In this document: one piece after another, positions 33,703-41,849 of the stretch
How the letters are laid out: each line of letters begins with the position of its first letter
How positions within the stretch are numbered: the first letter of the stretch is position 1
NCBI RefSeq assembly: GCF_944380985.1
Contig: NZ_CALWJJ010000001.1
Location: 62,001-126,000, forward strand
Direction: 5' to 3'
DNA from: an uncultured Agathobaculum sp.
GTDB lineage: Bacteria > Bacillota > Clostridia > Oscillospirales > Butyricicoccaceae
DNA: 64,000 nucleotides
The notes under the pieces: model-generated
The model's input: only the letters and a program-made list of their open reading frames with translations
Databases searched by the model: none
What the model was told of the DNA's origin: nothing
Translations under genes and position numbers: made by a program

Positions 33703-34953
33703 CTACGCATTTCCTTTTACCTTATCCCAGTATGCCCGCGCGGCCTGTTCGGTCTTGTTTGGTCCAAACTCGTAGTAATGCGCCTGTCGCAGTGCGTCCG
33801 GCAGATACTGCTGCGGCGTCCAATGGTTTTGAAAGTCATGCGGATAGCGGTAGCGCAGCCCGCGGCCGAGTTTTGCCGCACCGCTGTAATGCGCATCTCG
33901 GATATGTGCGGGTATATCGCCCGTGTTGCCCGCGCGCACGTCGGCCTGCGCCGCTTCGATCGCTGCGGCCGCACTGTTGGACTTGGGCGCGGTTGCCATC
34001 AGGATGACCGCTTCGGCCAGCGGAATACGCGCTTCTGGCAGGCCGAGCTGGAACGCGCTGTCCACACATGCCTTGACAACCGGCATGCACTGCGGATAGG
34101 CAAGACCCACATCCTCGGCCGCGATGACCAGCATGCGCCGCGCGGCCGAGATCATATCCCCTGCCTCGAGCAGCCGCGCGAGGTAATGCAGCGCCGCATC
34201 CGGGTCCGAACCGCGTATAGACTTGTGAAACGCGGACAGAATATCGTAGTGGCTGTCACCGTCGCGGTCGTAGCGCATGCTCGAGCGCTGCGCAGCCTGC
34301 TGCGCGTCCGCAAGCGTCACACCGTTCTCACCCGCGCCCAGCACGAGCAGCTCAACCGCGCCGACCGCCTTGCGCACATCGCCGCTCACCGCCTGCGCAA
34401 TGTGCGCGCACACGCCGTCCTCAACTGGGATATTCCGCTCGCCGATGGCAAGCGCGAGCGCCCGCTCGACCGCTTTCTGCATATCTGGTGCCTCGACAGG
34501 CTTGAACTCGAACACTGTGCAGCGGCTCAAAATCGCATTATAGATGTAGAAATACGGGTTCTCTGTCGTCGACGCGATCAGCGTTATCTTGCCGGTTTCG
34601 ATAAACTCTAAAAGGCTCTGCTGCTGCTTTTTGTTAAAATACTGAATCTCGTCCAGATACACCAGCGCGCCGTTCGGTGCAAGCAGGGTGTCCAGCTCAT
34701 CAATGATGGCCTTAATATCCGCGATGCCCGCAGTAGTGGCATTTAAATGATAAAGCTTGCGGTCGGTCTGCTTTGCGATGATCGACGCGACCGTCGTCTT
34801 ACCCACACCAGACGGGCCGTAAAAAATGAGGTTCGGGATGTTTCCGCTCTCAATCACGCGGCGCATCAGGCCGTCTTTGCCCAGCAGATGCTGCTGGCCG
34901 ACCACATCGTCCAAGGTTTTTGGCCGGATCTTGTCCGCTAAGGGTTGGTACAT
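33703..34953 (-). CDS. rarA: Replication-associated recombination protein RarA (MgsA) AAA+ ATPase
   Basis: A 416-residue clamp-loader-like ATPase acting at stalled forks. Seen: MYQPLADKIRPKTLDDVVGQ, Walker A NLIFYGPSGVGKTTVASIIA, Walker B ALVYLDEIQYFNKKQQQSL, sensor 1 LIASTTENPYF, and the C-terminal tetramerisation part DAALHYLARLLEAGDMISAA. The start is the ATG at 34953 after AAAGGA; the frame continues upstream past the promoter, so that part is not translated. It is convergent with the S1-domain gene, 6 nt apart at their stops. Confidence 0.95.
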   Translation of the reverse strand: MYQPLADKIRPKTLDDVVGQQHLLGKDGLMRRVIESGNIPNLIFYGPSGVGKTTVASIIAKQTDRKLYHLNATTAGIADIKAIIDELDTLLAPNGALVYLDEIQYFNKKQQQSLLEFIETGKITLIASTTENPYFYIYNAILSRCTVFEFKPVEAPDMQKAVERALALAIGERNIPVEDGVCAHIAQAVSGDVRKAVGAVELLVLGAGENGVTLADAQQAAQRSSMRYDRDGDSHYDILSAFHKSIRGSDPDAALHYLARLLEAGDMISAARRMLVIAAEDVGLAYPQCMPVVKACVDSAFQLGLPEARIPLAEAVILMATAPKSNSAAAAIEAAQADVRAGNTGDIPAHIRDAHYSGAAKLGRGLRYRYPHDFQNHWTPQQYLPDALRQAHYYEFGPNKTEQAARAYWDKVKGNA

Positions 34954-35004
34954 CGGCACTATCCTTTCGTTATGACATGCATCTGGTTGATACAATGCGG
35001 TCAT

Positions 35005-35033
35005 ATTATAGCATATTTGCTTTGCGAACACAA
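35005..35033 (-). promoter_or_regulatory. Promoter of rarA
   Basis: On the minus strand TTGTGT (35028-35033), 17 nt, and a perfect TATAAT (35005-35010). It is back to back with the hisC promoter at 35041-35069; their -35 boxes are only 7 nt apart. Confidence 0.72.
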
Positions 35034-35040
35034 ACAAGGC

Positions 35041-35069
35041 TTGACTTTCTCACTTTACTTTGATAAACT
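35041..35069 (+). promoter_or_regulatory. Promoter of hisC
   Basis: TTGACT (35041-35046), 17 nt, TAAACT (35064-35069). It lies 35 nt upstream of the hisC start codon. Confidence 0.72.
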
Positions 35070-35104
35070 ATTTCATATGAAAAAATTAAAAGAGGAGGAA
35101 ATCC

Positions 35105-36160
35105 ATGGACAAGCCTTTTCTCGCAAATCTACGCAAGATCGACCCCTATGTACCGGGTGAGCAGCCGCAAAGCGCGGACTTCATAAAGCTTAATGCCAAC
35201 GAAAACCCCTACCCACCTGCGCCGGGCGTGCGGCAGGTGCTGCGCACATTCGATACCGATTCGCTTGCCTTATATCCGGATTCTACCGGCCGCCGCTTGC
35301 AAAATGCGCTTGCCGAGCGATTTGGCATAAAGCCCACGCAGGTATTCCTCGGCAACGGGTCGGACGATGTGCTCGCACTCTCGTTCCAGTCATTCTTCTG
35401 CTCGGACAAGCCCATCTTATACCCGGACATCACCTATTCGTTTTATCCAGTCTGGTGCGAGCTGTTCCGCATCCCACACGAGGCCGTGCCGCTCGACGAA
35501 GATTTCTGTGTCAACATTCGCGGTTACGACAGGCCAAACGGCGGCGTTGTGCTGCCCAACCCGAATGCGCCGACCGGCCGTGGGGTGTCGATCGATGTGC
35601 TGGAAGACCTATTGCAGCACAACGCTGACTGTGTAGTCATTATTGATGAAGCCTACGTGGATTTCGGCGCGCAGAGCGCACTGCCGCTGCTGGATCAATA
35701 CGAAAACCTGCTGATCGTGCAGACCATGAGCAAGTCGCGTTCGCTCGCCGGGCTGCGCATCGGCTATGCGCTCGGCTCGGAAACACTGATCAACACGCTC
35801 GAGGCGGTTAAGAACGCCTATAACTCCTACACACTCGATACGCTCGCAATCGCCGTGGGTGAAGCCGCAGTGCGGGATGAGGCTTACTTCCGCGAGACCT
35901 GCCGCCGGATTGTTGCAACGCGCGAGCGCACGGCTGACGCACTGCGCGAACTCGGTTTTGTTGTTCACCCTTCGCTGACCAATTTCCTTTTTGTCATGCA
36001 CACAAAAAAGGATGCATCGGTCATTTTTGATTTTTTGCGACAGAAAAATATCTATATTCGCTATTTTAAGCTGCCCCGCATTGATAATTATTTACGTGTA
36101 ACAATCGGTACAGACGAGCAAATGGATCGGATGATCGCCGTGCTCAAAGAGTTTTTGTAG
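35105..36160 (+). CDS. hisC: Histidinol-phosphate aminotransferase-type PLP enzyme
   Basis: A 351-residue class I/II aminotransferase: LNANENPYPPAPGVRQVLRT, VFLGNGSDDVLALSFQSFF, PNPNAPTGRGVSIDVLEDLL, VIIDEAYVDFG, and the PLP-lysine region TMSKSRSLAGLRIGYALGSE. This is the HisC subfamily, which acts in His biosynthesis and sometimes on Phe/Tyr. No other his genes are adjacent, so the gene is a singleton and its in vivo substrate is less certain. The ribosome-binding site AGAGGAGG is excellent. A terminator follows. Confidence 0.9.
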   Translation: MDKPFLANLRKIDPYVPGEQPQSADFIKLNANENPYPPAPGVRQVLRTFDTDSLALYPDSTGRRLQNALAERFGIKPTQVFLGNGSDDVLALSFQSFFCSDKPILYPDITYSFYPVWCELFRIPHEAVPLDEDFCVNIRGYDRPNGGVVLPNPNAPTGRGVSIDVLEDLLQHNADCVVIIDEAYVDFGAQSALPLLDQYENLLIVQTMSKSRSLAGLRIGYALGSETLINTLEAVKNAYNSYTLDTLAIAVGEAAVRDEAYFRETCRRIVATRERTADALRELGFVVHPSLTNFLFVMHTKKDASVIFDFLRQKNIYIRYFKLPRIDNYLRVTIGTDEQMDRMIAVLKEFL

Positions 36161-36172
36161 GGCTAAGCAGGT

Positions 36173-36216
36173 AAAAAAGCGTTCCGCGCTATCACACGCG
36201 GAACGCTTTCTTTTTC
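36173..36216 (+). terminator. Terminator after hisC
   Basis: AAAAAAGCGTTCCGCG, loop, CGCGGAACGC, TTTCTTTTT. It lies 13 nt after the hisC stop and 30 nt before the csoR stop, so it can serve both converging transcripts. Confidence 0.9.
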
Positions 36217-36245
36217 TGTGATCTTGTTGCCCAGGCCGGCACCGG

Positions 36246-36512
36246 TCAGGCCTTGTCAAGCAGCTTGATGATTTCGTCTATCTTGTTTGCGCGGGCCTGC
36301 TCGTCGCCCGTCTCAAAGGCCTCCTGAACGCAGCCTGACAGATGTCCACGCAGCACCTCGCGCCGCGCCTTGTGCACCAGTGACTCGATCGCCTGCATCT
36401 GTATTGCAATCTCCATGCAGTAGCGGTCCTCCTCGATCATTTTGAGCACGCCGTCAAGCTGCCCTCGCGCGGTGCGCAGCAGCGGCTCGACCTTTTTTCG
36501 GTCAGCCCTCAT
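36246..36512 (-). CDS. csoR: CsoR-type Cu(I)-sensing repressor
   Basis: An 88-residue all-helical repressor of the CsoR/RcnR family: RTARGQLDGVLKMIEEDRYC, then AIESLVHKARREVLRGHLSG. The Cu(I) ligand set is intact: Cys32, His57, Cys61. When it binds copper it should leave the operator. It overlaps the copA stop codon (ATGA), so sensor and pump are made together, and its probable operator lies in front of copA at 39053-39077. Confidence 0.93.
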   Translation of the reverse strand: MRADRKKVEPLLRTARGQLDGVLKMIEEDRYCMEIAIQMQAIESLVHKARREVLRGHLSGCVQEAFETGDEQARANKIDEIIKLLDKA

Positions 36513-36715
36513 TCCATGCCAACCACCTTGTAGCCTGCCTGCTCAACCGCCTCGGCAATCTTGCTCTCCTCGGGCAGGCTGTCGCCTTGCAGTGTTGCCT
36601 TGCCACCTGCAAGATCAACCTGCGCGCTCACGCCCGGGAACGCCTCAAGCGCCTTTTTGACATGTGCCACACAGTGCTCACACATCATGCCCTCTACCTT
36701 TACTACTTTTGTCAT
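36509..36715 (-). CDS. Predicted separately translated CopZ-like copper chaperone inside copA
   Basis: The last 68 codons of copA form a complete HMA domain beginning MTKVVKVEGMMCEHCVAHVK, with the copper-binding M-x-C-x2-C and DLAGGKATLQGDSL. Just before its in-frame ATG (36715) the message reads AAAGGAGG with 8-nt spacing, an ideal ribosome-binding site in the middle of a gene. The free product would have normal CopZ length (about 68 residues). E. coli also makes a chaperone from copA, by frameshifting at its 5' end. That internal initiation occurs here is inference from the sequence. Confidence 0.55.
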   Translation of the reverse strand: MTKVVKVEGMMCEHCVAHVKKALEAFPGVSAQVDLAGGKATLQGDSLPEESKIAEAVEQAGYKVVGME

Positions 36716-39031
36716 TTTTTCTTCCTCCTTTGGCAGAATATTGGATTTGACCGGCTGGATCTCCGGTTTTGGGGTACTCTTGAAAAGCCGCAGCCGCAGC
36801 GCGTTGGATACCACACATACCGAGCTTAAACTCATCGCGGCCGCACCAATCATCGGACTGAGTCTAATCGCAAACGGAACCCAAAGCACGCCCGCCGCGA
36901 TCGGTATGCCGATGCAGTTGTAGAAAAATGCCCAGAACAGATTCTGGCGGATGTTGCGCATGGTCTGACGCGACAGACGGATCGCGTCAACCGCGTCCAT
37001 CAGGTCGCTCTTCATCAGCACCACATCTGCCGACGAGATTGCCACATCCGTGCCCGCGCCGATGGCGATGCCTACATCGGCACGCGCCAGTGCAGGCGCG
37101 TCGTTGATCCCATCACCCACCATTGCAACCTTACGGCCCTGCGCTTGCTTTTCACGCACGATGCGCTCTTTATCCTGCGGCAGCACCTCTGCCACCACAT
37201 CCCGAATACCAAGCTCGGCCGCGATGGACTGCGCCGTCACCTTATTGTCGCCCGTAAGCAGTGTCACCTCGACCCCCAGCCGTTGCAGCTCGTCTACCGC
37301 CGCACGGCTTGTCGGCTTGAGCACATCCGCTACCGCGAAAATACCTACTACCTGACGGTTGGCCGCAAAATACAGCGGCGTCTTGCCTGCCGCAGCAAGC
37401 TCCTCACCCATCTGCTGCGCCGAGCGGGAGAGCGCAAGGCCGCCTGCCAGCAGCATACGCCGGTTGCCCGCAAGGCAGCGCACCCCGTCTATTGTGGCGC
37501 ACACACCCTGCCCTTCCACCATTTCAAAATCGGTCACCGCACGCTCCTTGACATTCCTTTCACGCGCATAGCGCACGATCGCGTCCGCGAGTGGGTGGTC
37601 GCTCTTTAGCTCAATCGAAAGCGCGAGCGAGAGCAGATCATCCGGCTCTACGCCAAAGGATTTGACATCGGTCACGACCGGCTGGCCGGACGTGACCGTG
37701 CCCGTCTTATCGAGGATGACGCTATTTACATTGTGTAGGTTCTCGAGCGCCTCGGCGGACTGGAACAGTACGCCGTTTTTCGCGCCAACGCCCGTGCCGA
37801 CCATAATAGCCACAGGCGTTGCAAGCCCCAGTGCGCACGGACAGGAGATAACGAGTACCGCGATCGCGCAGGTAAGCGCGAAACTGAGCGTCTCGCCATA
37901 CAGCAGCCAGAAAATAGCGGTTACGAGCGCAATGCCCATAACGACCGGCACGAACACGCCCGATACCTTGTCGGCAAGCTTTGCAATCGGCGCCTTGGAG
38001 GCGCTTGCCTCCTCAACCAGGCGGATGATCTGGGAAAGCGTGGTGTCATCCCCCACGCGGGCAGCTTTCATCACAAAGTAGCCGCTCTTGGACACGGTCG
38101 CGCCGATAACCATGTCGCCCACCTGCTTTTCTACCGGCATGCTCTCGCCTGTGATCGCGCTTTCGTCCAGGTATCCGCTGCCCTCGGTAATCTCGCCGTC
38201 CACCGGCACCGACTGCCCGCCGCGCACGATCACCAGGTCGCCCACGCGCACATCTTCAATCGGCACCGATACCTCCTGCCCGCCGCGCAGCACGTTTGCC
38301 GTCTGCGGCCGCAGATCCATCAGCGCAGCGATAGCCTCGCCCGTCTTGCGCTTGGCGCGCGCCTCAAAATACTTGCCGAGCGTCACGAGCGTCAAAATCA
38401 TGCCCGCAGACTCAAAATACAGATCATGCACAAAACTGTGCACCTGCGCATGGTTACCCGCCGCGCCCGCGTAACCGATCTGGAAGAGCGCATACACACC
38501 ATATACCAGCGCCGCGCCCGAGCCGACTGCGATCAGCGCGTCCATGGTCGGCGCGCGGTGCCAGAGCGTTTTAAAGCCGTTGATATAATATTTGCGGTTG
38601 ATGATACAGATGGGCAGCGTCAGCAAAAACTGTACAAGCGCCAGTGCAAACGCATTGTTCGTACCGCTGACAAAGCCCGGCAGCGGCAGGCCGACCATCG
38701 GTCCCATGGAAAAATACATCAATATAATGAGGAACACCGCAGACACTAGAATGCGGGTCTTCATCTCGTGTAGTTCGTCCTCGGCCTGCGGGTTTTGCGC
38801 CGGCGCGGCCTGCTGGCGGCCATCGTCTATCGCGGCGGTATATCCGCCGGACTCGACTGCGTGAATGATCTGTTGCGCATCGCACATGCCCTCGTCATAC
38901 TGTACAGCCATGCTGCCTGCAAGCAGGTTTACCTGCACCTCGCTTACGCCGGGCACCGCCGCAACGCTTTTTTCTACATGCGCCGAGCAGGCAGCGCAGC
39001 TCATGCCGCCGACGCGAAAACGTTGTTTCAT
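36509..39031 (-). CDS. copA: Copper-exporting P1B-type ATPase with N- and C-terminal HMA domains
   Basis: An 840-residue Cu(I) pump. Order: N-terminal HMA (GGMSCAACSAHVEKSVAAVP), membrane helices, actuator SAITGESMPVEKQVGD, the metal-site helix VISCPCALGLATPVAIMVGT, phosphorylation site VILDKTGTVTSGQPVVTDVK, SDHPLADAIV, and GDGINDAPALARADVGIAIG. After the last helices a linker leads to a second HMA domain at the C-terminus (GMMCEHCVAHVKK). The C-terminal HMA is unusual and is preceded by its own ribosome-binding site. CsoR is encoded directly downstream. Expression should be induced by copper. Confidence 0.95.
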   Translation of the reverse strand: MKQRFRVGGMSCAACSAHVEKSVAAVPGVSEVQVNLLAGSMAVQYDEGMCDAQQIIHAVESGGYTAAIDDGRQQAAPAQNPQAEDELHEMKTRILVSAVFLIILMYFSMGPMVGLPLPGFVSGTNNAFALALVQFLLTLPICIINRKYYINGFKTLWHRAPTMDALIAVGSGAALVYGVYALFQIGYAGAAGNHAQVHSFVHDLYFESAGMILTLVTLGKYFEARAKRKTGEAIAALMDLRPQTANVLRGGQEVSVPIEDVRVGDLVIVRGGQSVPVDGEITEGSGYLDESAITGESMPVEKQVGDMVIGATVSKSGYFVMKAARVGDDTTLSQIIRLVEEASASKAPIAKLADKVSGVFVPVVMGIALVTAIFWLLYGETLSFALTCAIAVLVISCPCALGLATPVAIMVGTGVGAKNGVLFQSAEALENLHNVNSVILDKTGTVTSGQPVVTDVKSFGVEPDDLLSLALSIELKSDHPLADAIVRYARERNVKERAVTDFEMVEGQGVCATIDGVRCLAGNRRMLLAGGLALSRSAQQMGEELAAAGKTPLYFAANRQVVGIFAVADVLKPTSRAAVDELQRLGVEVTLLTGDNKVTAQSIAAELGIRDVVAEVLPQDKERIVREKQAQGRKVAMVGDGINDAPALARADVGIAIGAGTDVAISSADVVLMKSDLMDAVDAIRLSRQTMRNIRQNLFWAFFYNCIGIPIAAGVLWVPFAIRLSPMIGAAAMSLSSVCVVSNALRLRLFKSTPKPEIQPVKSNILPKEEEKMTKVVKVEGMMCEHCVAHVKKALEAFPGVSAQVDLAGGKATLQGDSLPEESKIAEAVEQAGYKVVGME

Positions 39032-39052
39032 AGCTTGGGTCTCCTTATCTTT

Positions 39053-39077
39053 TATCCCCTCCCCCAGGGAGGGGTAT
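39053..39077 (-). promoter_or_regulatory. CsoR-type operator of copA
   Basis: A 25-bp near-palindrome, on the minus strand ATACCCCTCCC, TGG, GGGAGGGGATA. This is the A/T-flanked C-run/G-run form of CsoR operators. It lies a few nt downstream of the predicted transcription start, where a bound repressor would block polymerase. Confidence 0.75.
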
Positions 39078-39087
39078 TTATGCAGTT

Positions 39088-39116
39088 AGTATACGGCTTT
39101 TTTACCCTTTTGTCAA
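39088..39116 (-). promoter_or_regulatory. Promoter of copA-csoR
   Basis: On the minus strand a consensus TTGACA (39111-39116), 17 nt, and TATACT (39088-39093). The strength of the promoter fits a gene held off by a repressor. Confidence 0.85.
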
Positions 39117-39192
39117 GCAGGTTTTACCACATTTTTTCACTTGACAAAAACATCTATTCTGCCCGCGCACCTGGCGCCGGTCGCGCGGCAGC

Positions 39193-39233
39193 AAAAAGCG
39201 CCTTCCTCGTTTGCCGCGGAAGGCGCTTTTTTT
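39193..39233 (-). terminator. Terminator after aldose epimerase gene
   Basis: AAAAAGCGCCTTCC, an 11-nt loop, GGAAGGCGC, TTTTTTT. It starts at the stop codon of the epimerase gene on the minus strand and has A/U tracts on both sides. Confidence 0.88.
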
Positions 39234-40113
39234 ATTCCCGGATTGTAGTAGTGAATGTTAGCGTCTCACACTGGCCAGGCTGTAACACACGCACGCCCTG
39301 CTTGTGTTCGATCGCGTGATCGAGGTGCGCGCCGTCCGGCAGCGAGCTCCACGGCTCAAAGCAGACAAACGGCGTCTCGCAATCCCGATAGGGGCTCCAT
39401 ACCGCGAAATAGTCGAAGTCGGCAAAGTCCATCGTCACGGTGCGGCCGTTTTTCGTGCAGCCAATGGCGGCGCGGCGCACGGGTAGGCCATCGACCATGA
39501 CCGCATCGTTTGCAAACAGCGCGCGGGTTATGGGTAAATGCCCCTGTGCAAGCGGCATATCGACGCGCTCTTCGGTCAGCATGACAGCCTCGTCCGTCAC
39601 AACGCGGCGCAGCTTGTCAACGCCCGCAAAGGCGATAAAGTAATCTGTGATCCGCTCACCCTGCTGCCAGCACAGGGTATAACCGTCGTGCCCGCCGATC
39701 TCATAATACATCGGCGTGTCGCTGCGGTTTTCCGTGATGTGCTCTTTTTTCAGCGATATGCCATCCAGCGTATAGCGCACTGTGCACACAAAATCCCAGG
39801 GGTACATCTTGCCAGTATATTCATTCGGCGTGAGCGTAAACGAAACACAGGCGTCGCTCTCGCGTCTTGCCTGCCACACAAGGTCGCGGCCAAAGCCGTG
39901 CTGCGTGATCTCATACGCCTTTCCGCCCACGGTGTAGGTCTTGTCCTTGAGCCGCCCGATGATCGGAAATAGGATGGGCGCGTGCCGCTTCCAGATCGCA
40001 GGGTCGCCCTGCCAGATATACTCAGTGCCGGTCGATTTGCTCCAAAAGCTGTTTAGCTCGGCGCCCAGCTCGTCGATCCCCACCCGGAACATGCTGTTTT
40101 CCAGTACCTGCAT
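39232..40113 (-). CDS. Aldose 1-epimerase family protein (LacX-like)
   Basis: A 293-residue protein of the galactose mutarotase superfamily: DELGAELNSFWSKSTGTEYI, WQGDPAIWKRHAPILFPIIG, ITQHGFGRDLVWQ (conserved HGF), YYEIGGHDGYTLCW with catalytic-type His, and FVCFEPWSSLPDGAHL. The LacX subgroup has poorly known sugar specificity. The start is the ATG at 40113, 9 nt after GGGAGG; the upstream extension is not supported. Confidence 0.9.
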   Translation of the reverse strand: MQVLENSMFRVGIDELGAELNSFWSKSTGTEYIWQGDPAIWKRHAPILFPIIGRLKDKTYTVGGKAYEITQHGFGRDLVWQARRESDACVSFTLTPNEYTGKMYPWDFVCTVRYTLDGISLKKEHITENRSDTPMYYEIGGHDGYTLCWQQGERITDYFIAFAGVDKLRRVVTDEAVMLTEERVDMPLAQGHLPITRALFANDAVMVDGLPVRRAAIGCTKNGRTVTMDFADFDYFAVWSPYRDCETPFVCFEPWSSLPDGAHLDHAIEHKQGVRVLQPGQCETLTFTTTIRE

Positions 40114-40201
40114 AATATACCGCCTCCCTTTCATCTGTTGGTTTCAACATACCCGCTTTTGTGTGGAAAGTCAACCGTGTGCAGCCATCCTCTTATCAGA
40201 C

Positions 40202-40236
40202 AAAAAAACACCCAGCGCGAAGCGCAGGGCGTTTTT
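40202..40236 (-). terminator. Terminator after metK
   Basis: On the minus strand ACGCCCTGCGC, TTC, GCGCTGGGTGT, TTTTTTT, about 20 nt after the metK stop. Confidence 0.85.
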
Positions 40237-40255
40237 TGCAGTTTTCCGGCGCGGC

Positions 40256-41446
40256 TCAGGCGCCGGCAAGCGCGCTTTTGAGCGCCTCGACCTTGTCGGT
40301 CTGCTCCCACTGAACGCCAAGCTCCTCGCGTCCCATATGGCCGTAGGCCGCGAGCTGCCTGTAAATGGGCTTGCGCAGGCCGAGCGTTTCGATGATCGCT
40401 GCCGGGCGCAGGTCGAATACGCGGCGCACCGCGTCGGCGAGCCTTCCCTCGTCCACCGTGCCGGTGCCAAAGGTCTCGATCAGAATGGACACCGGCTCAG
40501 CTACGCCGATGGCGTAGGCAAGCTGAATTTCACAGCGCCTTGCCAGCCCGGCCGCCACAATGTTCTTGGCGACCCAGCGCGCCGCGTAAGCCGCCGAGCG
40601 GTCGACCTTGGTTGGGTCCTTGCCCGAGAACGCGCCGCCGCCGTGACGGCCGACGCCGCCGTATGTGTCGACGATGATCTTACGCCCGGTCAAGCCAGCG
40701 TCACCCTGCGGGCCTCCGATGACAAAGCGGCCGGTCGGGTTTACGAAGTACTTTGTGTTCTCATCCAGCAGATACGCCGGAATGACCGGTTTTACAACCT
40801 GCTCGACCATATCGCGCCGGATCTGCTGGAGCGAAACCTCTGGGCTGTGCTGAGTGGACAGAACGACTGTGTCCACGCGCACAGGCTGGCCGCCCTCGTC
40901 GTACTCAACCGTCACCTGGCTTTTGCCATCCGGCCGGAGGTAGCCCAGCGTACCATCCTTGCGCACGGCGGACAAACGCTTCGCCAGCCGGTGCGCCAGC
41001 GAGATGGGCAGCGGCATAAGCTCGGGCGTCTCGTCGCACGCATAGCCGAACATCATGCCCTGGTCGCCCGCACCAATCGCAAGATCGGCGTCGGACGCGC
41101 CTTCCTTGCGTTCAAGCGAGTTGTCTACTCCAAGCGCAATATCTGCCGATTGCTCGTCGATCGCGGTCAACACTGCGCAGGTATCGCAGTCAAAGCCGTA
41201 CTTGGCGCGGTCATAACCGATCGCGCGCACAGTGTCGCGCACAACGCGCGGAATGTCCACATAGCAGCTGGTCGAAATCTCTCCCATCACCTGCACCATG
41301 CCGGTCGTGCAGGTGGTCTCGCACGCAACGCGCGCATATGGATCCTGTGTCAGGATCTCATCAAGAATAGCATCCGAGATCTGATCGCAGATCTTGTCTG
41401 GATGGCCCTCGGTTACCGATTCCGAAGTAAAGAAGTAATGCGTCAT
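40256..41446 (-). CDS. metK: S-adenosylmethionine synthetase
   Basis: A 396-residue methionine adenosyltransferase: [20 protein letters not shown], the hexapeptide [32 protein letters not shown], and [20 protein letters not shown]. It makes SAM from Met and ATP. Expression should be switched off by SAM through the S-box riboswitch in its leader (41532-41632). Confidence 0.98.
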   Translation of the reverse strand: MTHYFFTSESVTEGHPDKICDQISDAILDEILTQDPYARVACETTCTTGMVQVMGEISTSCYVDIPRVVRDTVRAIGYDRAKYGFDCDTCAVLTAIDEQSADIALGVDNSLERKEGASDADLAIGAGDQGMMFGYACDETPELMPLPISLAHRLAKRLSAVRKDGTLGYLRPDGKSQVTVEYDEGGQPVRVDTVVLSTQHSPEVSLQQIRRDMVEQVVKPVIPAYLLDENTKYFVNPTGRFVIGGPQGDAGLTGRKIIVDTYGGVGRHGGGAFSGKDPTKVDRSAAYAARWVAKNIVAAGLARRCEIQLAYAIGVAEPVSILIETFGTGTVDEGRLADAVRRVFDLRPAAIIETLGLRKPIYRQLAAYGHMGREELGVQWEQTDKVEALKSALAGA

Positions 41447-41486
41447 TTTGTCTTTTTATTCCTTTCTTTTATCTGTCGGGCGCAAT

Positions 41487-41513
41487 AAAAAAACGCTCCC
41501 CGCAGGGGGAGCG
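41487..41513 (-). terminator. Riboswitch-controlled terminator upstream of metK
   Basis: On the minus strand CGCTCCCCCTGCGGGGAGCG followed by TTTTTTT, 19 nt after the SAM-I aptamer and 40 nt before the metK start. It is the expression platform of the riboswitch. Confidence 0.9.
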
Positions 41514-41531
41514 CTGTAATCGGTCTGCCCC

Positions 41532-41632
41532 CTCATCTTTCGTCTTCCTACGCCGGATTTGGCACCTTGCACGAAGACTTCGCGCAGGTTGCCGGGTTTC
41601 ATCGGGCCGTTCCCTCCACCGCTCTGGATAAG
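41532..41632 (-). ncRNA. SAM-I (S-box) riboswitch aptamer
   Basis: The transcript begins CTTATCCAGAGCGGTGGAGG, then GAACGGCCCGATGAAACCCG with GCAACC, and later GGTGCCAAATCC, the hallmark S-box blocks in the right order and spacing. The P1 helix pairs CTTATC with GATGAG. With SAM bound, the following terminator should form and stop metK transcription. Confidence 0.95.
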
Positions 41633-41657
41633 GTTATGTATTCTGTTTACGCGGTAT

Positions 41658-41686
41658 ATTCTATATAAAAACGCGTGTTTTGTCAA
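41658..41686 (-). promoter_or_regulatory. Promoter of the metK riboswitch transcript
   Basis: On the minus strand a consensus TTGACA (41681-41686), 17 nt, TAGAAT (41658-41663). It starts RNA about 20 nt before the aptamer. Confidence 0.85.
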
Positions 41687-41722
41687 GGGATAAATTCGGC
41701 AATTTAGGTGAATGTCTTCGCA

Positions 41723-41751
41723 TTGACTTTTTCTGCGCGTGCGTTTATAGT
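41723..41751 (+). promoter_or_regulatory. Promoter of the dehydratase/activase operon
   Basis: TTGACT (41723-41728), 17 nt, TATAGT (41746-41751), divergent from the metK promoter with about 36 nt between the two -35 boxes. Confidence 0.75.
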
Positions 41752-41849
41752 TAATAATAGAGTAAAATACGCGAGATTACAGCCTGGTGCCGCAAGGCCC
41801 TGTCAGGCTGGCCTCGCATGGCTTCATGTACGGGAGAGAATAAGGATAT

